Notes: generated by a model not told the origin, from the sequence alone. DNA of 64,000 nucleotides from Actinomycetes bacterium (GCA_025359865.1 JANYDH010000079.1:1-64000), one strand, 5' to 3'; shown: positions 8,098 to 17,775, counted from the first letter of the stretch. Translations and numbers: made by a program.

Positions 8098-11000
8098 GTG
8101 AAGCAGGCCGAGCCTGCCGAGCAGGCGGTAGCCAAGCACCTGCCACGATTGCCGGTCCAGCGCAAGCTGGCCGTCGGCGCGGCCGACGATGCATTCGAGC
8201 GCGACGCCGACCGCATGGCCGACATGGTGCTCCGCTCGCCGTCCACGGAGGGTGTCCGCACCAAGCCGGGGCGGATCCGCCTCAACCCCTATCAAGCACT
8301 GTCGGGGAGCCCCCTGCGCCGTGTATCGCAGACCATCGGAGCCGAGGGCGGCACCATTGACAACGACACCGCTTCGCGGATCCGCTCCGCGCGTGGCCAG
8401 CCGCTCGATCCGAATGTGCGCAGGTCGATGGAAGGCGCGTTCAATGGCGCCGACTTCGGCTCGGTGCGGGTCCACACGGGTCCCGAATCCACCGAGCTGA
8501 ACGATCGCATCCAGGCCAAGGCGTTCACATCTGGCTCCGACGTCTTTTTCCGAGATTCCGCTCCCGATGTCAGCCGTGCCAGCGGGCAGCATCTGCTCGC
8601 TCATGAATTGACCCACGTGGTCCAGCAGAGCGGCGTTCCGGCTGCCGCCCAGCGGGTACACCGCCTCTGGAAACCGTTCAAGAAGAAGCGCAAGCCGGTC
8701 GCCGTGAGCGCACCGACGGTGGCCGCCTCGACCACCGGTGAGGACCTCGTCAAGATGGTGCAGGGCGCTGACATCGCAACGCGGGGGTTCATGGCCAAGG
8801 ACCCGAAGTTCCTCACCAAGGTCGAGGCGCTGCCGCCCGAGTTGAAGGCGGTCGTGATGCCGTTGCTTCGCGCTGCGCTGCCCGCCGTCGTCTCCGACGC
8901 AACGCCGGACAACGACGCCGACGACACCGACGACACCGACGACGGCGGGCCTGGTGACGGTACCGAGCAGGTCGGACAGGTCGGACAGGTCGAGCCGGTC
9001 GACGAGACCCCCTCGCCCGGCGTCGACCCCGAGGTGCAGGCACAAGAGCAAGCCAAGGCAGAAGCCGAAGCGGTCGCGAAGGCACAGGCAGAAGCAGAAG
9101 TCGCAGCTGCTCAGGCACAGGTCGAGGCCGAAGCCGCGGCGAAGGCTAAAGAGGAAGCCGAGGCGGCAGAAGCGGCCAAGGCGAAGGCCGAGGAAGAAGA
9201 GCAAGCACGGCTCGCTGCCGCAGCGAAGGCCAAAGAAGAGTCCGAAGCCAAGGAGAAATCCGAGGCGGAAGCCAAGGCGAAGGCCGAGGCAGAAGAACAG
9301 GAACGCATCAAGGAAGAGGCCCGCCTGCAGGCAGAAGCGGCGGCGAAGGCTAAAGCAGATGAAGAGGCCAAAGCGGCAGCGAAACTGAAGGCCGACGCCG
9401 AGGCGCTGCGGGTCGCTAAGGTCGCCAAGGAGGACAAGAAGTACCACACCACCAGCGAGATCGAGGACTTGTCACTTCCGGGTTTCCTCGAGTACGTCGA
9501 TCAAACGCCGACGTGGGACGCGCGTAGCACCATCACCGACCCCGAAAAGGCCGACATTCGCTCGATCCTGTCGTTCTCACGCGAGCCTGGCGTGGCGGCC
9601 ACGCTCGGCGCCTATAAGGTCGGCGCTCTCCGTGGCCTCACCGTGCCGCTCATCGATGCGTTCTCCGATCTCCGTTGTTACGTGGCGGCTGCGGCGACCA
9701 ACGACCCGATCGCGATCGCTGCCGTTGATTCGCTGGCCAAGGCGATCACCACCGGCAACGCACTGAAGCGACTGCTCGCCGGTTTCCCGAGGTGGGTCCT
9801 CAAGACAGCGCTGAACGACAACTGCCTCGACATTTTGATCTCGCATGCTTGGGTCGACGAAGTCATCAACTACTACAAGACATCGGTACCAAAGCCGATC
9901 TTCCAGGCTGACACCGGCGCCGATTTCATGTCCTGGATGGAGGCTCGCAACGAAGGCTGGGACCCCCTCACCTTCTCCACCGGTGCACTGAAAGGCAAGA
10001 TCCGCAACTTCCACCGCTTCACGCTTCAAGCGTTGGAACGACTCCAAGACAACTATGCCGCAGGCAACACCGCGCAGTTACCGCTGATGTTGATCCTCCA
10101 CGCGGCCGTCGACCACAACGGAGCGTTCCACCGCGAAGACGCGATGACCGATGCGATCACCGATGCCCACAACTTCGTCGTGATGATCGAAGGTGGTAAG
10201 TCGCTCGGCAACTATCAGAGCCAGATCGGGCCGATCGCCACCAAGTTCGGGGTCAACGGCAAGATCGACCAGGTGATGTTCGCCGGGCACGGCAACACCA
10301 CGCTGATCCAGATGGCCGGCACTATCAAGAACATTGGCGGCAAAGTCGGCGAGGTCAACAAGCGGATCGACGTGGTCAACAAAAAGCGTGCCGCCGACGC
10401 GCTGTTCGACGAGGTACTCGCCAACATGGCCGATACCGGTGAGGCGGCAGCACAGGCGCTACTCACACCTGGTGCCACGTCGTACCGGCGGATCCTGTTC
10501 AACGCCTGTCTGACCAACTCGAACGTCATCGACATGGCGCTCGACGACGACAACGCTCTCGCCCAGGCCGAGATCCGGGACTACCTCTCGAGGAATGCAA
10601 GTTTGGCGACCTATCTCGGTGCCAAGGCCAAGAAACAGGGCTACGACGTCACGTCGCTCGGCGCGAACGCATCGATCGGCGAGGTCGATCTGGTCGACTC
10701 GACCGGAGGCCTCAACATGGTTTCCGGTGCAGATCCGAAGGTCACTGCGAGCAAGTTGGAGTACGCGGAGGAGGGCATCGAGCCGCTCGGCGTGCTACGT
10801 GCTGCCCTTGAATCGTGGGCCTACGACCCAGCCGAGACCTACAAGGCCATGGCCCGACGGGTCGCTGCCGCCGTCGACGACTGGGACGACATCATCATCT
10901 GCACGATTTATAAAGCCATCCTCGAGAGTGAAGCGAACGGCGACTCCGGTATCGCCACGACCATGAAGCAATGGTCCAATTTGGCGAGCTCGTTCTCGGA

Positions 11001-11799
11001 GATGAAACACGACGCCGAACTCAAGGTCAGCGCGATCAGCGGCACCTACAACATCAGCTCCTATTACGCCGAAATCGATCGGCTGCTTGCCGAGCTTCAG
11101 AACTCGTCGCTGTGGGGGTCGACACCTGCCATCGAGCTCGTGATGCTCCAGATCTGGATGGGCTGTTTCCCGGGTAAGAGTGCATTGCACGACAGCTTCA
11201 TCAGTGGCCTCGGTGCCTTTACGGCGAAGTCGGCGATGGTCGGCGACGGCAAGTACGTCGATGTCGGTTATCTCGAGTCCCAATCACTACTCACTCCGCT
11301 GCTCGCTGGCCCACCGATGGCTGGCAAGACGATTCTTGCGCTCATCGCACTGCTCGATGGCGGTGCGCCGGCCAGTGCCAAGGCGTACTTTACGACGAGG
11401 ATGGAGCCTGGTGCACCCGAGATTCCCGAGCTCGCCGAAGTTGCCGAGGTGCCCGAAGTCAAAAAGCAAGCCGCACCTCGAGAAGAGGTCGCTGAAGTTC
11501 CTGAGGTGGCCGGCCGCGCCAAGGTCGACGAGATCACCCCGAAGAAGCGACCTGCTGCCGCAGAGATCCCGAAGCTCGAAAAGCTCGAAAAGCTCGATGC
11601 CGTCGCTGCACCCCAGGGTCCGGTGCAGCCCGGCAAATCGCTGGCGCCGGTGATGGCCCCAGGACGCAAGGGTCGCCCGAAGCGCGACCTCGTGCCGAAG
11701 GTGGCAGCCGTCAAGCCGTACATGCCGGCGACACTCGATATCGGCATCCTCGTGGCCAATCGCGCCACCGAGGAAGAACTCATCGCGAAGCTGAAGTAG
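8098..11799 (+). CDS. DUF4157 protein with coiled coil and caspase/CHAT-like domain (putative toxin/effector)
   Basis: 1233 residues. Residues 15-180 are a DUF4157 domain: LPVQRKLAVGAADDAFERDADRMA, PLDPNVRRSMEGAFNGADF, VRVHTG, and a zinc-protease-like HELTH at 169-173 followed by VVQQ. An Asp-rich linker (about 265-285) leads into a long Ala/Glu/Lys coiled coil (about 310-450). The C-terminal half contains VMFAGHGN with His731 and ILFNACLTNS with Cys804, the spacing and strand context of caspase/CHAT-like peptidase dyads. A repetitive Pro/Glu/Lys tail follows (about 1110-1190). An in-frame TAG at 8092 forces the start to GTG 8098; the ribosome site is poor. DUF4157 proteins accompany contractile injection systems and polymorphic toxins, so I infer an exported effector. 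The WD40-like gene starts three bases after it. Confidence 0.78.
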   Translation: MKQAEPAEQAVAKHLPRLPVQRKLAVGAADDAFERDADRMADMVLRSPSTEGVRTKPGRIRLNPYQALSGSPLRRVSQTIGAEGGTIDNDTASRIRSARGQPLDPNVRRSMEGAFNGADFGSVRVHTGPESTELNDRIQAKAFTSGSDVFFRDSAPDVSRASGQHLLAHELTHVVQQSGVPAAAQRVHRLWKPFKKKRKPVAVSAPTVAASTTGEDLVKMVQGADIATRGFMAKDPKFLTKVEALPPELKAVVMPLLRAALPAVVSDATPDNDADDTDDTDDGGPGDGTEQVGQVGQVEPVDETPSPGVDPEVQAQEQAKAEAEAVAKAQAEAEVAAAQAQVEAEAAAKAKEEAEAAEAAKAKAEEEEQARLAAAAKAKEESEAKEKSEAEAKAKAEAEEQERIKEEARLQAEAAAKAKADEEAKAAAKLKADAEALRVAKVAKEDKKYHTTSEIEDLSLPGFLEYVDQTPTWDARSTITDPEKADIRSILSFSREPGVAATLGAYKVGALRGLTVPLIDAFSDLRCYVAAAATNDPIAIAAVDSLAKAITTGNALKRLLAGFPRWVLKTALNDNCLDILISHAWVDEVINYYKTSVPKPIFQADTGADFMSWMEARNEGWDPLTFSTGALKGKIRNFHRFTLQALERLQDNYAAGNTAQLPLMLILHAAVDHNGAFHREDAMTDAITDAHNFVVMIEGGKSLGNYQSQIGPIATKFGVNGKIDQVMFAGHGNTTLIQMAGTIKNIGGKVGEVNKRIDVVNKKRAADALFDEVLANMADTGEAAAQALLTPGATSYRRILFNACLTNSNVIDMALDDDNALAQAEIRDYLSRNASLATYLGAKAKKQGYDVTSLGANASIGEVDLVDSTGGLNMVSGADPKVTASKLEYAEEGIEPLGVLRAALESWAYDPAETYKAMARRVAAAVDDWDDIIICTIYKAILESEANGDSGIATTMKQWSNLASSFSEMKHDAELKVSAISGTYNISSYYAEIDRLLAELQNSSLWGSTPAIELVMLQIWMGCFPGKSALHDSFISGLGAFTAKSAMVGDGKYVDVGYLESQSLLTPLLAGPPMAGKTILALIALLDGGAPASAKAYFTTRMEPGAPEIPELAEVAEVPEVKKQAAPREEVAEVPEVAGRAKVDEITPKKRPAAAEIPKLEKLEKLDAVAAPQGPVQPGKSLAPVMAPGRKGRPKRDLVPKVAAVKPYMPATLDIGILVANRATEEELIAKLK

Positions 11800-11802
11800 T
11801 CC

Positions 11803-12759
11803 GTGTCGTTGGAGTTCACCGAAGCAGGTTCGCTGGCCGGCGCGGACGGTTCGTTCGTGGGTGTCGCTCCCGACGGCAACACCGTTGTGGTGGCGCGCCG
11901 TGGACGAGCCATGGTGTGGGAGGATGACGAACTACGCCACACCGTCACTATCGCCGGATACAACGGCGGCGCGATCGCGTTCGACCCGAGCGGCCCGCTG
12001 GCCCGACTCGGCCACTGGACGCTCGACCTGCAGAGCGGGGCCGCCCACTCCGGTTCGGGTGGCATCGACCTGCTCACCGCCGGCCTCGAATTCTCCGAGC
12101 GGGCACCGTCACGTTTCTACAGCACAGGTTCCTCGGCTGTCACCGCCGACGGTACGCGGCTCGCAACCACGTTCGGTTTCGCACCCTCGAAGGGGATCGG
12201 CGATGATATCCGCAACCCGGGTCCGCACGGACAACTGGTGCTGATCAACCCGGCTTCTGGCGAGTTCGTCGCTGTGTTGGGAGACACGAGCAGGCTCAAT
12301 ACTGACCGCGTGATCGCGATCGATGCAGCGCACGTCGTTGCAGCCGGCGCGGGCGTCGGCGTCTGGCGCTCCTCCGATGGCACACCGATCGGCGACAGCG
12401 GTGGCCGTCCCAGCCTCAAGCGCAGCGACATCCGGCTGAGCCCGTCCGGTGCGCGCTTCGCCGCGACACGGGTCGATGGCACCGCCGAGTTCGGCTCACT
12501 CGAGGCGGCCGAGAGTGCACATGTCTGGACTGCGCACCAAGGCCGGGCGACCGCGCTGGCGTTCCATCCGGAGGGCAAGATGCTCGCCACGGGTGGCGAT
12601 GATCAGCAGGTGAAGCTGTGGGCGGTTGGCGACGGCACCGCAGAGCTGGTCGGCTGGTACTTCGTCGAACACAACGTTGCCGGTCTGGCATTCGACCCCA
12701 CAGGCGACCACTTAATGATCGCCACCGGTCGCAACGTGGTCGTCATGGGGATCTCCTGA
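11803..12759 (+). CDS. WD40-like beta-propeller protein
   Basis: 318 residues of repeated blade-like units. The clearest is HQGRATALAFHPEGKMLATG followed by GDDQQVKLWAVGDG; others are GVAPDGNTVVVARRGRAMVW and LAFDPTGDHLMIATGRN. No signal peptide or membrane helix is seen. GTG 11803 lies three bases after the stop of the DUF4157 gene, so the two are one transcript. I infer that it binds or chaperones the DUF4157 protein or acts as an immunity or adaptor protein. That role is not shown by the sequence. It is convergent with the molybdopterin oxidoreductase. Confidence 0.75.
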   Translation: MSLEFTEAGSLAGADGSFVGVAPDGNTVVVARRGRAMVWEDDELRHTVTIAGYNGGAIAFDPSGPLARLGHWTLDLQSGAAHSGSGGIDLLTAGLEFSERAPSRFYSTGSSAVTADGTRLATTFGFAPSKGIGDDIRNPGPHGQLVLINPASGEFVAVLGDTSRLNTDRVIAIDAAHVVAAGAGVGVWRSSDGTPIGDSGGRPSLKRSDIRLSPSGARFAATRVDGTAEFGSLEAAESAHVWTAHQGRATALAFHPEGKMLATGGDDQQVKLWAVGDGTAELVGWYFVEHNVAGLAFDPTGDHLMIATGRNVVVMGIS

Positions 12760-12808
12760 ATGCAGTGGTATCCGGCCTCACACAGACAGCGTTCGCGCGT
12801 GAAACTCA

Positions 12809-14965
12809 TCACACGGGTTCGAGCACCGCACGCACACTGACGGGGATCGCGCTGAGTACCACCATGCCGGTGATCGCGTCGTATCCGCTGGCCGTAGTGG
12901 TGAGCCGGCTCGTGGGCGTGCCGATGTCGCGGACCTTGTCGTCGCTGAGCGAGCCGTCGCCCCACGAATGCGCCATCGACACCACGCCACGGCGCACATC
13001 GGGGGCGGCCTCGCACACGCCGACAACGGCGCCCGTCGGTGACGCGATCTCGACGAGATCACCAGAGCTGACCCCTAACTCGGCAAGGTCGGCAGGGTTC
13101 ATGTACGCCGAGTTCGTGGTGCCCTTCTTGGCAAGCACCGGCAGTTCGGTGCCAAGCGAGTTGAGCACTGCTTTGAGCCGCCGACTGACCAGTCGGAACG
13201 GGTAGACGGCGGGGTCGAACCCGGCGAGGATCTCGGCACCGGTGGCTTGGGCGCGCACCGTGACCAGATCGACCAGCACGTCGTCAGGAGCGACACTGAA
13301 CCGGGCCGTCGCCGATGGATCAGCAGCGACCACGACGAGCGCAAGATCTTCATGGATCTCGCCGCGGTGAGCGCGCACCTCGCTCGTCGGCATCCGTGAT
13401 CCGGTATAGATCAGATCGATCACGTCATCATCGGTCGGTGCTGCGAGCGCGGCAAGGTCGCCTCCGGCAAGTGGCAGCGACGTACCGAGCCGGCGCGACA
13501 ACCCGTGGAACACCTGCCATTCGTTGAGCACGTCATCACTGGCTTCGACGGTGATGTCGGTGTAATTCGTGTACGGCGCCGGAAACCACCGGTCCATGAG
13601 ATGGGGCACATCGGCGCGCTCTAGCGAGAGGCGGGGTGCGATCACGTAGTCGGCCAGTTCGGCCGTGGATGTCATCCGGTGGTCGACCACGACGAGCAGT
13701 TCGAGGTCGGCGAGCGAACGCATCGCCAACTCTTGGTCGGGAAAGGCAACAGCAGGGTTTCCGCCGTTGACGATCAACGCCCGAATCTGGCCCTCGCCGG
13801 GCTCGAGGATCTCCTCGGACAACACGCTGGAAAGCATCTCGCCACGGATGCCGCGCATGCCGCGCATGCGGTGTGCCGGGCCGCTGAGCGGATCGCGTGC
13901 GCCGAACACCTGAGCGCGCTTGGGTACGTCGGGGTAGAGGAACAAACCGGATTCAAGACGATCGCCTTCACGGTTGACCCTGCCGCAGACGATGTTCATC
14001 GCGAGGGTAAGGTGCTCCATGATGCTGGAGTTCGGCGCCATGTTCGGCCCGGTTCCAGTACCCACCGAACCGCGGGTACCAGCCGCGAACATGTGAGCTG
14101 CAGCCAGCAGATCGTCACCGTCGATGCCACACCTGTCCGCGACATAGCCGACAGTGAATGGTGCAACACCATCGGCGAGACGGTCGAGCCCGTCTACCCA
14201 CTGATCGCAGAACTCGTGGTCGTGCAACCCTTCGCCAAGGATGATGTTGAGGAAGCCGGCGAGCAAGGCTGCGTCTTCGCCGGGGCGAACCTGCAGATGG
14301 ATGTCGGCAAACGTGGCCATCTCGGTGCGACGCGGGTCGACCACGATCAGCTTCATCCCGCGGGCCTTTGCCTGACGCATCTTCGTGAACGGGTTCGTCC
14401 CCTGCAGACCGCCGACAGCCCCGTAGCTCGAGACCATCGGGTTGTAGCCGACTGCCATCGACACATCGGCATCACGGAAGTTGTGGAAGCCCGCCTCCCA
14501 CATCCCGATCCGCAGCGGAGCGGTGGCCTTCGCCGGTTGATCGATGGTGACGGACGTGTAGAACGACGACGAGCCGATGCCCTTGTGGAAGCCACGAGCG
14601 CTCTCAAGCGCGCACGAGTTCTGATAGCCGCCGGTGCCGGTGTAGGTGGCCACGGCGCGGGGACCGTACTGCTCGATGATCGCCGCCAACTTGGCGGCGA
14701 TCTCGTCGAGCGCCTCGGTTGAGGCGATAGCCGTGAGATGTCCGTCGCTCTCACGGCGGTACGAAGAACGCAACCGATCAGGATGATTGATCTGGGCGGG
14801 CAGTTGGCGTCCCTTGATGCATGTGTAGCCCTCGAACAGCGGATCGTCGGGAACGCCGCGTACGTCGACCACCCGGCTCTGGCCATTGTCGTGCAGCACA
14901 TCGACCTCGATCGGACATGCTGCATGACAGACCCGGCAGAACGACCGCTTCGTTTCGATGGCCAT
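12809..14965 (-). CDS. Molybdopterin-dependent oxidoreductase (formate dehydrogenase/DMSO reductase family)
   Basis: 718 residues. The N-terminus has the [4Fe-4S] ligand set Cys10-x2-Cys13-x3-Cys17 ... Cys49 (FCRVCHAAC, YTCIKG). Molybdopterin-domain motifs follow (VDPRRTEMATFADIHLQVRPGED in two parts, GGNPAVAFPD, and the dinucleotide-binding C-terminal barrel with NSAYMNPADLAELGV and GDLVEIAS). This is the catalytic subunit of the bis-MGD family; no electron-transfer subunit lies nearby, so the partner is unknown. Many such enzymes oxidise or reduce small carbon substrates or hydroxylate rings; the substrate is not predictable. The start ATG 14965 follows a G-rich site. It is divergent from the second PEP-mobile-domain gene across a 99-bp region carrying the shared motif. 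Confidence 0.9.
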   Translation of the reverse strand: MAIETKRSFCRVCHAACPIEVDVLHDNGQSRVVDVRGVPDDPLFEGYTCIKGRQLPAQINHPDRLRSSYRRESDGHLTAIASTEALDEIAAKLAAIIEQYGPRAVATYTGTGGYQNSCALESARGFHKGIGSSSFYTSVTIDQPAKATAPLRIGMWEAGFHNFRDADVSMAVGYNPMVSSYGAVGGLQGTNPFTKMRQAKARGMKLIVVDPRRTEMATFADIHLQVRPGEDAALLAGFLNIILGEGLHDHEFCDQWVDGLDRLADGVAPFTVGYVADRCGIDGDDLLAAAHMFAAGTRGSVGTGTGPNMAPNSSIMEHLTLAMNIVCGRVNREGDRLESGLFLYPDVPKRAQVFGARDPLSGPAHRMRGMRGIRGEMLSSVLSEEILEPGEGQIRALIVNGGNPAVAFPDQELAMRSLADLELLVVVDHRMTSTAELADYVIAPRLSLERADVPHLMDRWFPAPYTNYTDITVEASDDVLNEWQVFHGLSRRLGTSLPLAGGDLAALAAPTDDDVIDLIYTGSRMPTSEVRAHRGEIHEDLALVVVAADPSATARFSVAPDDVLVDLVTVRAQATGAEILAGFDPAVYPFRLVSRRLKAVLNSLGTELPVLAKKGTTNSAYMNPADLAELGVSSGDLVEIASPTGAVVGVCEAAPDVRRGVVSMAHSWGDGSLSDDKVRDIGTPTSRLTTTASGYDAITGMVVLSAIPVSVRAVLEPV

Positions 14966-15007
14966 GACTCCCCCTCGTTGCCAGCCGGATTCAACCTCCG
15001 GCAGATG

Positions 15008-15027
15008 AATAAACTCACTGATCGGTT
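15008..15027 (-). promoter_or_regulatory. Putative operator, copy 2 of the shared motif
   Basis: Read on the minus strand, the site AACCGATCAGTGAGTTTATT resembles the motif at 2785-2802: AA..GA.CAGTGAGT is common to both. It is embedded in a 22-bp quasi-palindrome (15011-15032, AAACT...AGTTT arms) typical of TetR-family operators. It sits between the divergent molybdopterin oxidoreductase and PEP-mobile-domain genes. Confidence 0.55.
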
Positions 15028-15064
15028 AGTTTCGCACAGAAGCAGCCCAAAGGGGGAAGAGAAG

Positions 15065-16807
15065 ATGAAGACGTGGATCACCGATTGGCCCGCCAGCCCA
15101 CGCTGGCCCCATTACACCAGGGCAAATGCCGGTGAGGTACTGCCCACCCCGGCCAGCCCTCTCGGCCAGCAGTTCTCGTGGGACAACGGCATCTGTCAAG
15201 GCTGGCGTGACGGCTATGTCCGCATCGGTAGCTACACCGCAGACGAGTGGGATGAGCGGCTACCCGAGACCGTCGGCTTCTTCGGCGGCTACATGTACAT
15301 CAACCTTGCCAACGTGCGGATGCAGGGCGTGCGCAGCCCTGCGGTCACCGTCGAGCAACTCGACCTTGCGTTCTTCGGCGACCACCCCGATGTACCGCCG
15401 TATGTCGCACATCCGGGTGATGAAAGGCCGGAACTGACGCCGTCAATCCTGGAACATCTCGGGTGGGTGATGTCTACGACCACGTTCCCCGAGATCAATG
15501 ACGAGCGAACCCAGACCATCGCGCTCCGTGCCAGCCGCCCCGACTTGACGTCGCTCAGCGATGCCGAACTGGTGGCACGGGCGCGCGCCACGCAGCCGAT
15601 GCTGCGCAAGTTGTTCGACAGCCACACCGTCACGTCCAGCAGTTCCGGGATCGCCCCCGGGATGTTGTTCGCCGTCGGGCAGGCCGTCGAGGACCCCTCC
15701 ATTGCGATGACCCTCTTGGCGGGGCTCGGCGAGGTCGACTCTGCCGAGCCCAGCTATGCACTGTGGGACATCTCGCGCACCCTACGCGCATCGGCCGAAC
15801 TGGCCGCCGCCTTCGATGCGGGTATCGATGGACTGCTCGACCGGTTGGCCCAGTCCGACAGCGATGACGCCCATGCGTTCAGCGCAGCGATCGAGCAGTT
15901 CCTGACCGACTACGGCTCACGTGGGCCGAACGAGTGGGAGATGAGCGCCGAGACGTGGGAGACCAAGCCAGCGATCATGCTCGCCGCCCTCAACCAGGTG
16001 CGCGGGCAGGCAGACGCCGAGTCGCCCCGCATTCGCAACCGGCGACGCGCCGACGAACGTGAGGCGATGACCACGGTCGTGCGGGCTAAGGTCGCCGCAC
16101 TCGGCAACGAAGAGCTCGTCGGAACGTTCGAAGCAGCGCTGATGGCGGGCCACCAGTTGGGGTTCCGTGAACGGACCAAAACCAACATCATCCGGGTCGT
16201 CCACGAGGGACGGATGGTCTTTCGTGAGCTCGGCCGTCGCCATGTCGTATCCGGCGACCTACGCGACCGCGTACACGTGTTCATGCTCCTCAACGACGAG
16301 GTCGAGGAGTTCATCGCCGACCCGGCCTCGTTCACCGACATCCTCGCCGAGCGGTACGTACAGTGGCAGTCCCTGTGGGAACTCGAGCCACCGTTCTTCA
16401 TCCGCGACGCGCAAGTGCCCCCGATCGACACCTGGCCGCGTAAGGGCACCGAAGCTGCGGCACAAGTGGGCGCCGGCACGGTGCTACAGGGGGTTCCAGG
16501 TTGCCCCGGTCTCGTTCGTGGCACCGCTCGTGTGATCCTCGACCCCGGTGATCCGGGTGCGCTGCAACCCGGCGACATCCTCATCGCACCGATCACCGAC
16601 CCGGCATGGACCCCGCTGTTCATGACGGCAGCCGGGGTCGTCGTCAACGTCGGCGGGCAGATCAGCCACGCCATTATCGTCAGCCGAGAACTCGGCTTGC
16701 CGTGCGTCGTCTCTGTCGTCGGTGCCACCGAGATGATCCCCGACGGTGCGCTCGTCGAGGTCAACGGCAGCACCGGCCAGGTCACCGTGATCGAGGTGCC
16801 TGCGTGA
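15065..16807 (+). CDS. PEP-utilising-enzyme mobile-domain protein (no ATP-grasp), paralog
   Basis: 580 residues, collinear with the protein at 4527-6266. It starts with MKTWITDWP and HYTRANAGEVLPTPASPLG. The C-terminal swivel domain has GGQISHAIIVSRELG, with His535 as the expected phosphohistidine. Shared blocks include LTSLSDAELVARAR, GPNEWEMSAETWETKPA and DPAWTPLF. Again no ATP-grasp domain. ATG 15065 follows AGGGGGAAG; the longer frame to 14738 is antisense to the oxidoreductase. The stop overlaps the GTG of the LLM oxidoreductase. Context suggests chemistry on a small organic substrate rather than central PEP metabolism. Confidence 0.85.
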   Translation: MKTWITDWPASPRWPHYTRANAGEVLPTPASPLGQQFSWDNGICQGWRDGYVRIGSYTADEWDERLPETVGFFGGYMYINLANVRMQGVRSPAVTVEQLDLAFFGDHPDVPPYVAHPGDERPELTPSILEHLGWVMSTTTFPEINDERTQTIALRASRPDLTSLSDAELVARARATQPMLRKLFDSHTVTSSSSGIAPGMLFAVGQAVEDPSIAMTLLAGLGEVDSAEPSYALWDISRTLRASAELAAAFDAGIDGLLDRLAQSDSDDAHAFSAAIEQFLTDYGSRGPNEWEMSAETWETKPAIMLAALNQVRGQADAESPRIRNRRRADEREAMTTVVRAKVAALGNEELVGTFEAALMAGHQLGFRERTKTNIIRVVHEGRMVFRELGRRHVVSGDLRDRVHVFMLLNDEVEEFIADPASFTDILAERYVQWQSLWELEPPFFIRDAQVPPIDTWPRKGTEAAAQVGAGTVLQGVPGCPGLVRGTARVILDPGDPGALQPGDILIAPITDPAWTPLFMTAAGVVVNVGGQISHAIIVSRELGLPCVVSVVGATEMIPDGALVEVNGSTGQVTVIEVPA

Positions 16808-17775
16808 GCCATCCGTTCCGGTTCGGCTGTCAGTACTTCGCACCCGAGACCGCCGCCCAGTGGCGTGATACCGCCCGCGAGGCGCAAGATCTCGGATACT
16901 CGGCGTTCCATCTTGCCGATCACTACTTCGGCCCCGGCCCGGCCCAACAGGCCGCAAGCCACCCGGTGCAGACCGTGGCCGCGATCCCGGCGATGATGGC
17001 CGCTGCTGCGGCTACCACCACGATCAAGATCGGCTGCAGGGTGCTGTGCGTCGACTACCACCATCCGCTCGTACTCGCGAAAGAGTTGGCGACCATCGAC
17101 CTGTTGTCCGATGGACGGCTCGAAGCCGGCTTCGGGGCCGGGTGGATCACCAGCGAGTACGCGGCAATGGGCATCAACATGGACCGTGCCGGTGTTCGCA
17201 TCGACCGGATGATCGAGTACGTCGAACTGGCACGAGCGTTCTTCGCCGGTGCCGAGCTGGCGTTCGACGGGTCGCACGTCACCGCTCGCGACATGACTGC
17301 GGTACCTGCCGCAGTACAGCCCGGTGGGCCAAAGATCATGATCGGTGGCGGGGCCGAGCGGGTACTCAAGACGGCTGGCCGCCTGGCCGACATCGTGTCG
17401 ATCAACTTCGACAACTCGGCCGGCAAGATCGGTGCGCATGGGATCCACTCGGGCACCGCGGCCGGAACGCAGCAGAAGTTGGCATGGGTCCGCGAGGGTG
17501 CTGGCGCACGTTTCGACGACGTCGAAATCGAGATTGCTGCGTACTTCACCACGGTCACTGACAACAGCCAAGCCACGACCGCTGCGATGGCGGGCGCGTT
17601 CGGGTTCGAGCCAGAGGCACTTGCTGCGCACCCCCATGCGCTCATCGGCTCGGTCGACGAGATCTGCGAAACCCTCGAACGCCGACGCACGGACTACGGC
17701 ATCAGCTACATCACCGTCGGCGAGGCAGCCATGCGGGCCTTCGCCCCGGTCGTCGCCCGGCTCACCGGCACCTGA
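16804..17775 (+). CDS. LLM-class (F420-type) flavin-dependent oxidoreductase
   Basis: 323 residues of the luciferase-like TIM-barrel family: FRFGCQYFAPETA, a barrel strand with LADHYFG, IKIGCRVLCVDYHHPLVLAKELATIDLLSDGR (read in two parts), FGAGWITSEYAAMGI and PKIMIGGGAERVLKTAGR. Such proteins use F420 or FMN to reduce or oxygenate small molecules. GTG 16804 overlaps the TGA of the PEP-mobile-domain gene by the GTGA arrangement, so the two are translationally coupled. The open frame to 16606 lies inside that gene and is not the start. The 3' end is duplicated (17764-17791). Confidence 0.9.
   Translation: MSHPFRFGCQYFAPETAAQWRDTAREAQDLGYSAFHLADHYFGPGPAQQAASHPVQTVAAIPAMMAAAAATTTIKIGCRVLCVDYHHPLVLAKELATIDLLSDGRLEAGFGAGWITSEYAAMGINMDRAGVRIDRMIEYVELARAFFAGAELAFDGSHVTARDMTAVPAAVQPGGPKIMIGGGAERVLKTAGRLADIVSINFDNSAGKIGAHGIHSGTAAGTQQKLAWVREGAGARFDDVEIEIAAYFTTVTDNSQATTAAMAGAFGFEPEALAAHPHALIGSVDEICETLERRRTDYGISYITVGEAAMRAFAPVVARLTGT

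Noticed and set aside
7594-9447. 617-residue minus-strand open frame, Leu/Gly/Phe/Arg-rich
   Set aside because: Antisense of the Ala/Glu/Lys coiled coil of the DUF4157 gene; the periodic composition is a mirror of that repeat, with no ribosome site or family motif.
8098-12759. A complete contractile injection system
   Set aside because: No sheath, tube, baseplate or AAA ATPase gene lies near either DUF4157 locus; only the effector-like genes are present.
13679-14722. 347-residue plus-strand open frame
   Set aside because: Antisense of the molybdopterin oxidoreductase, which has full family motifs on the minus strand.
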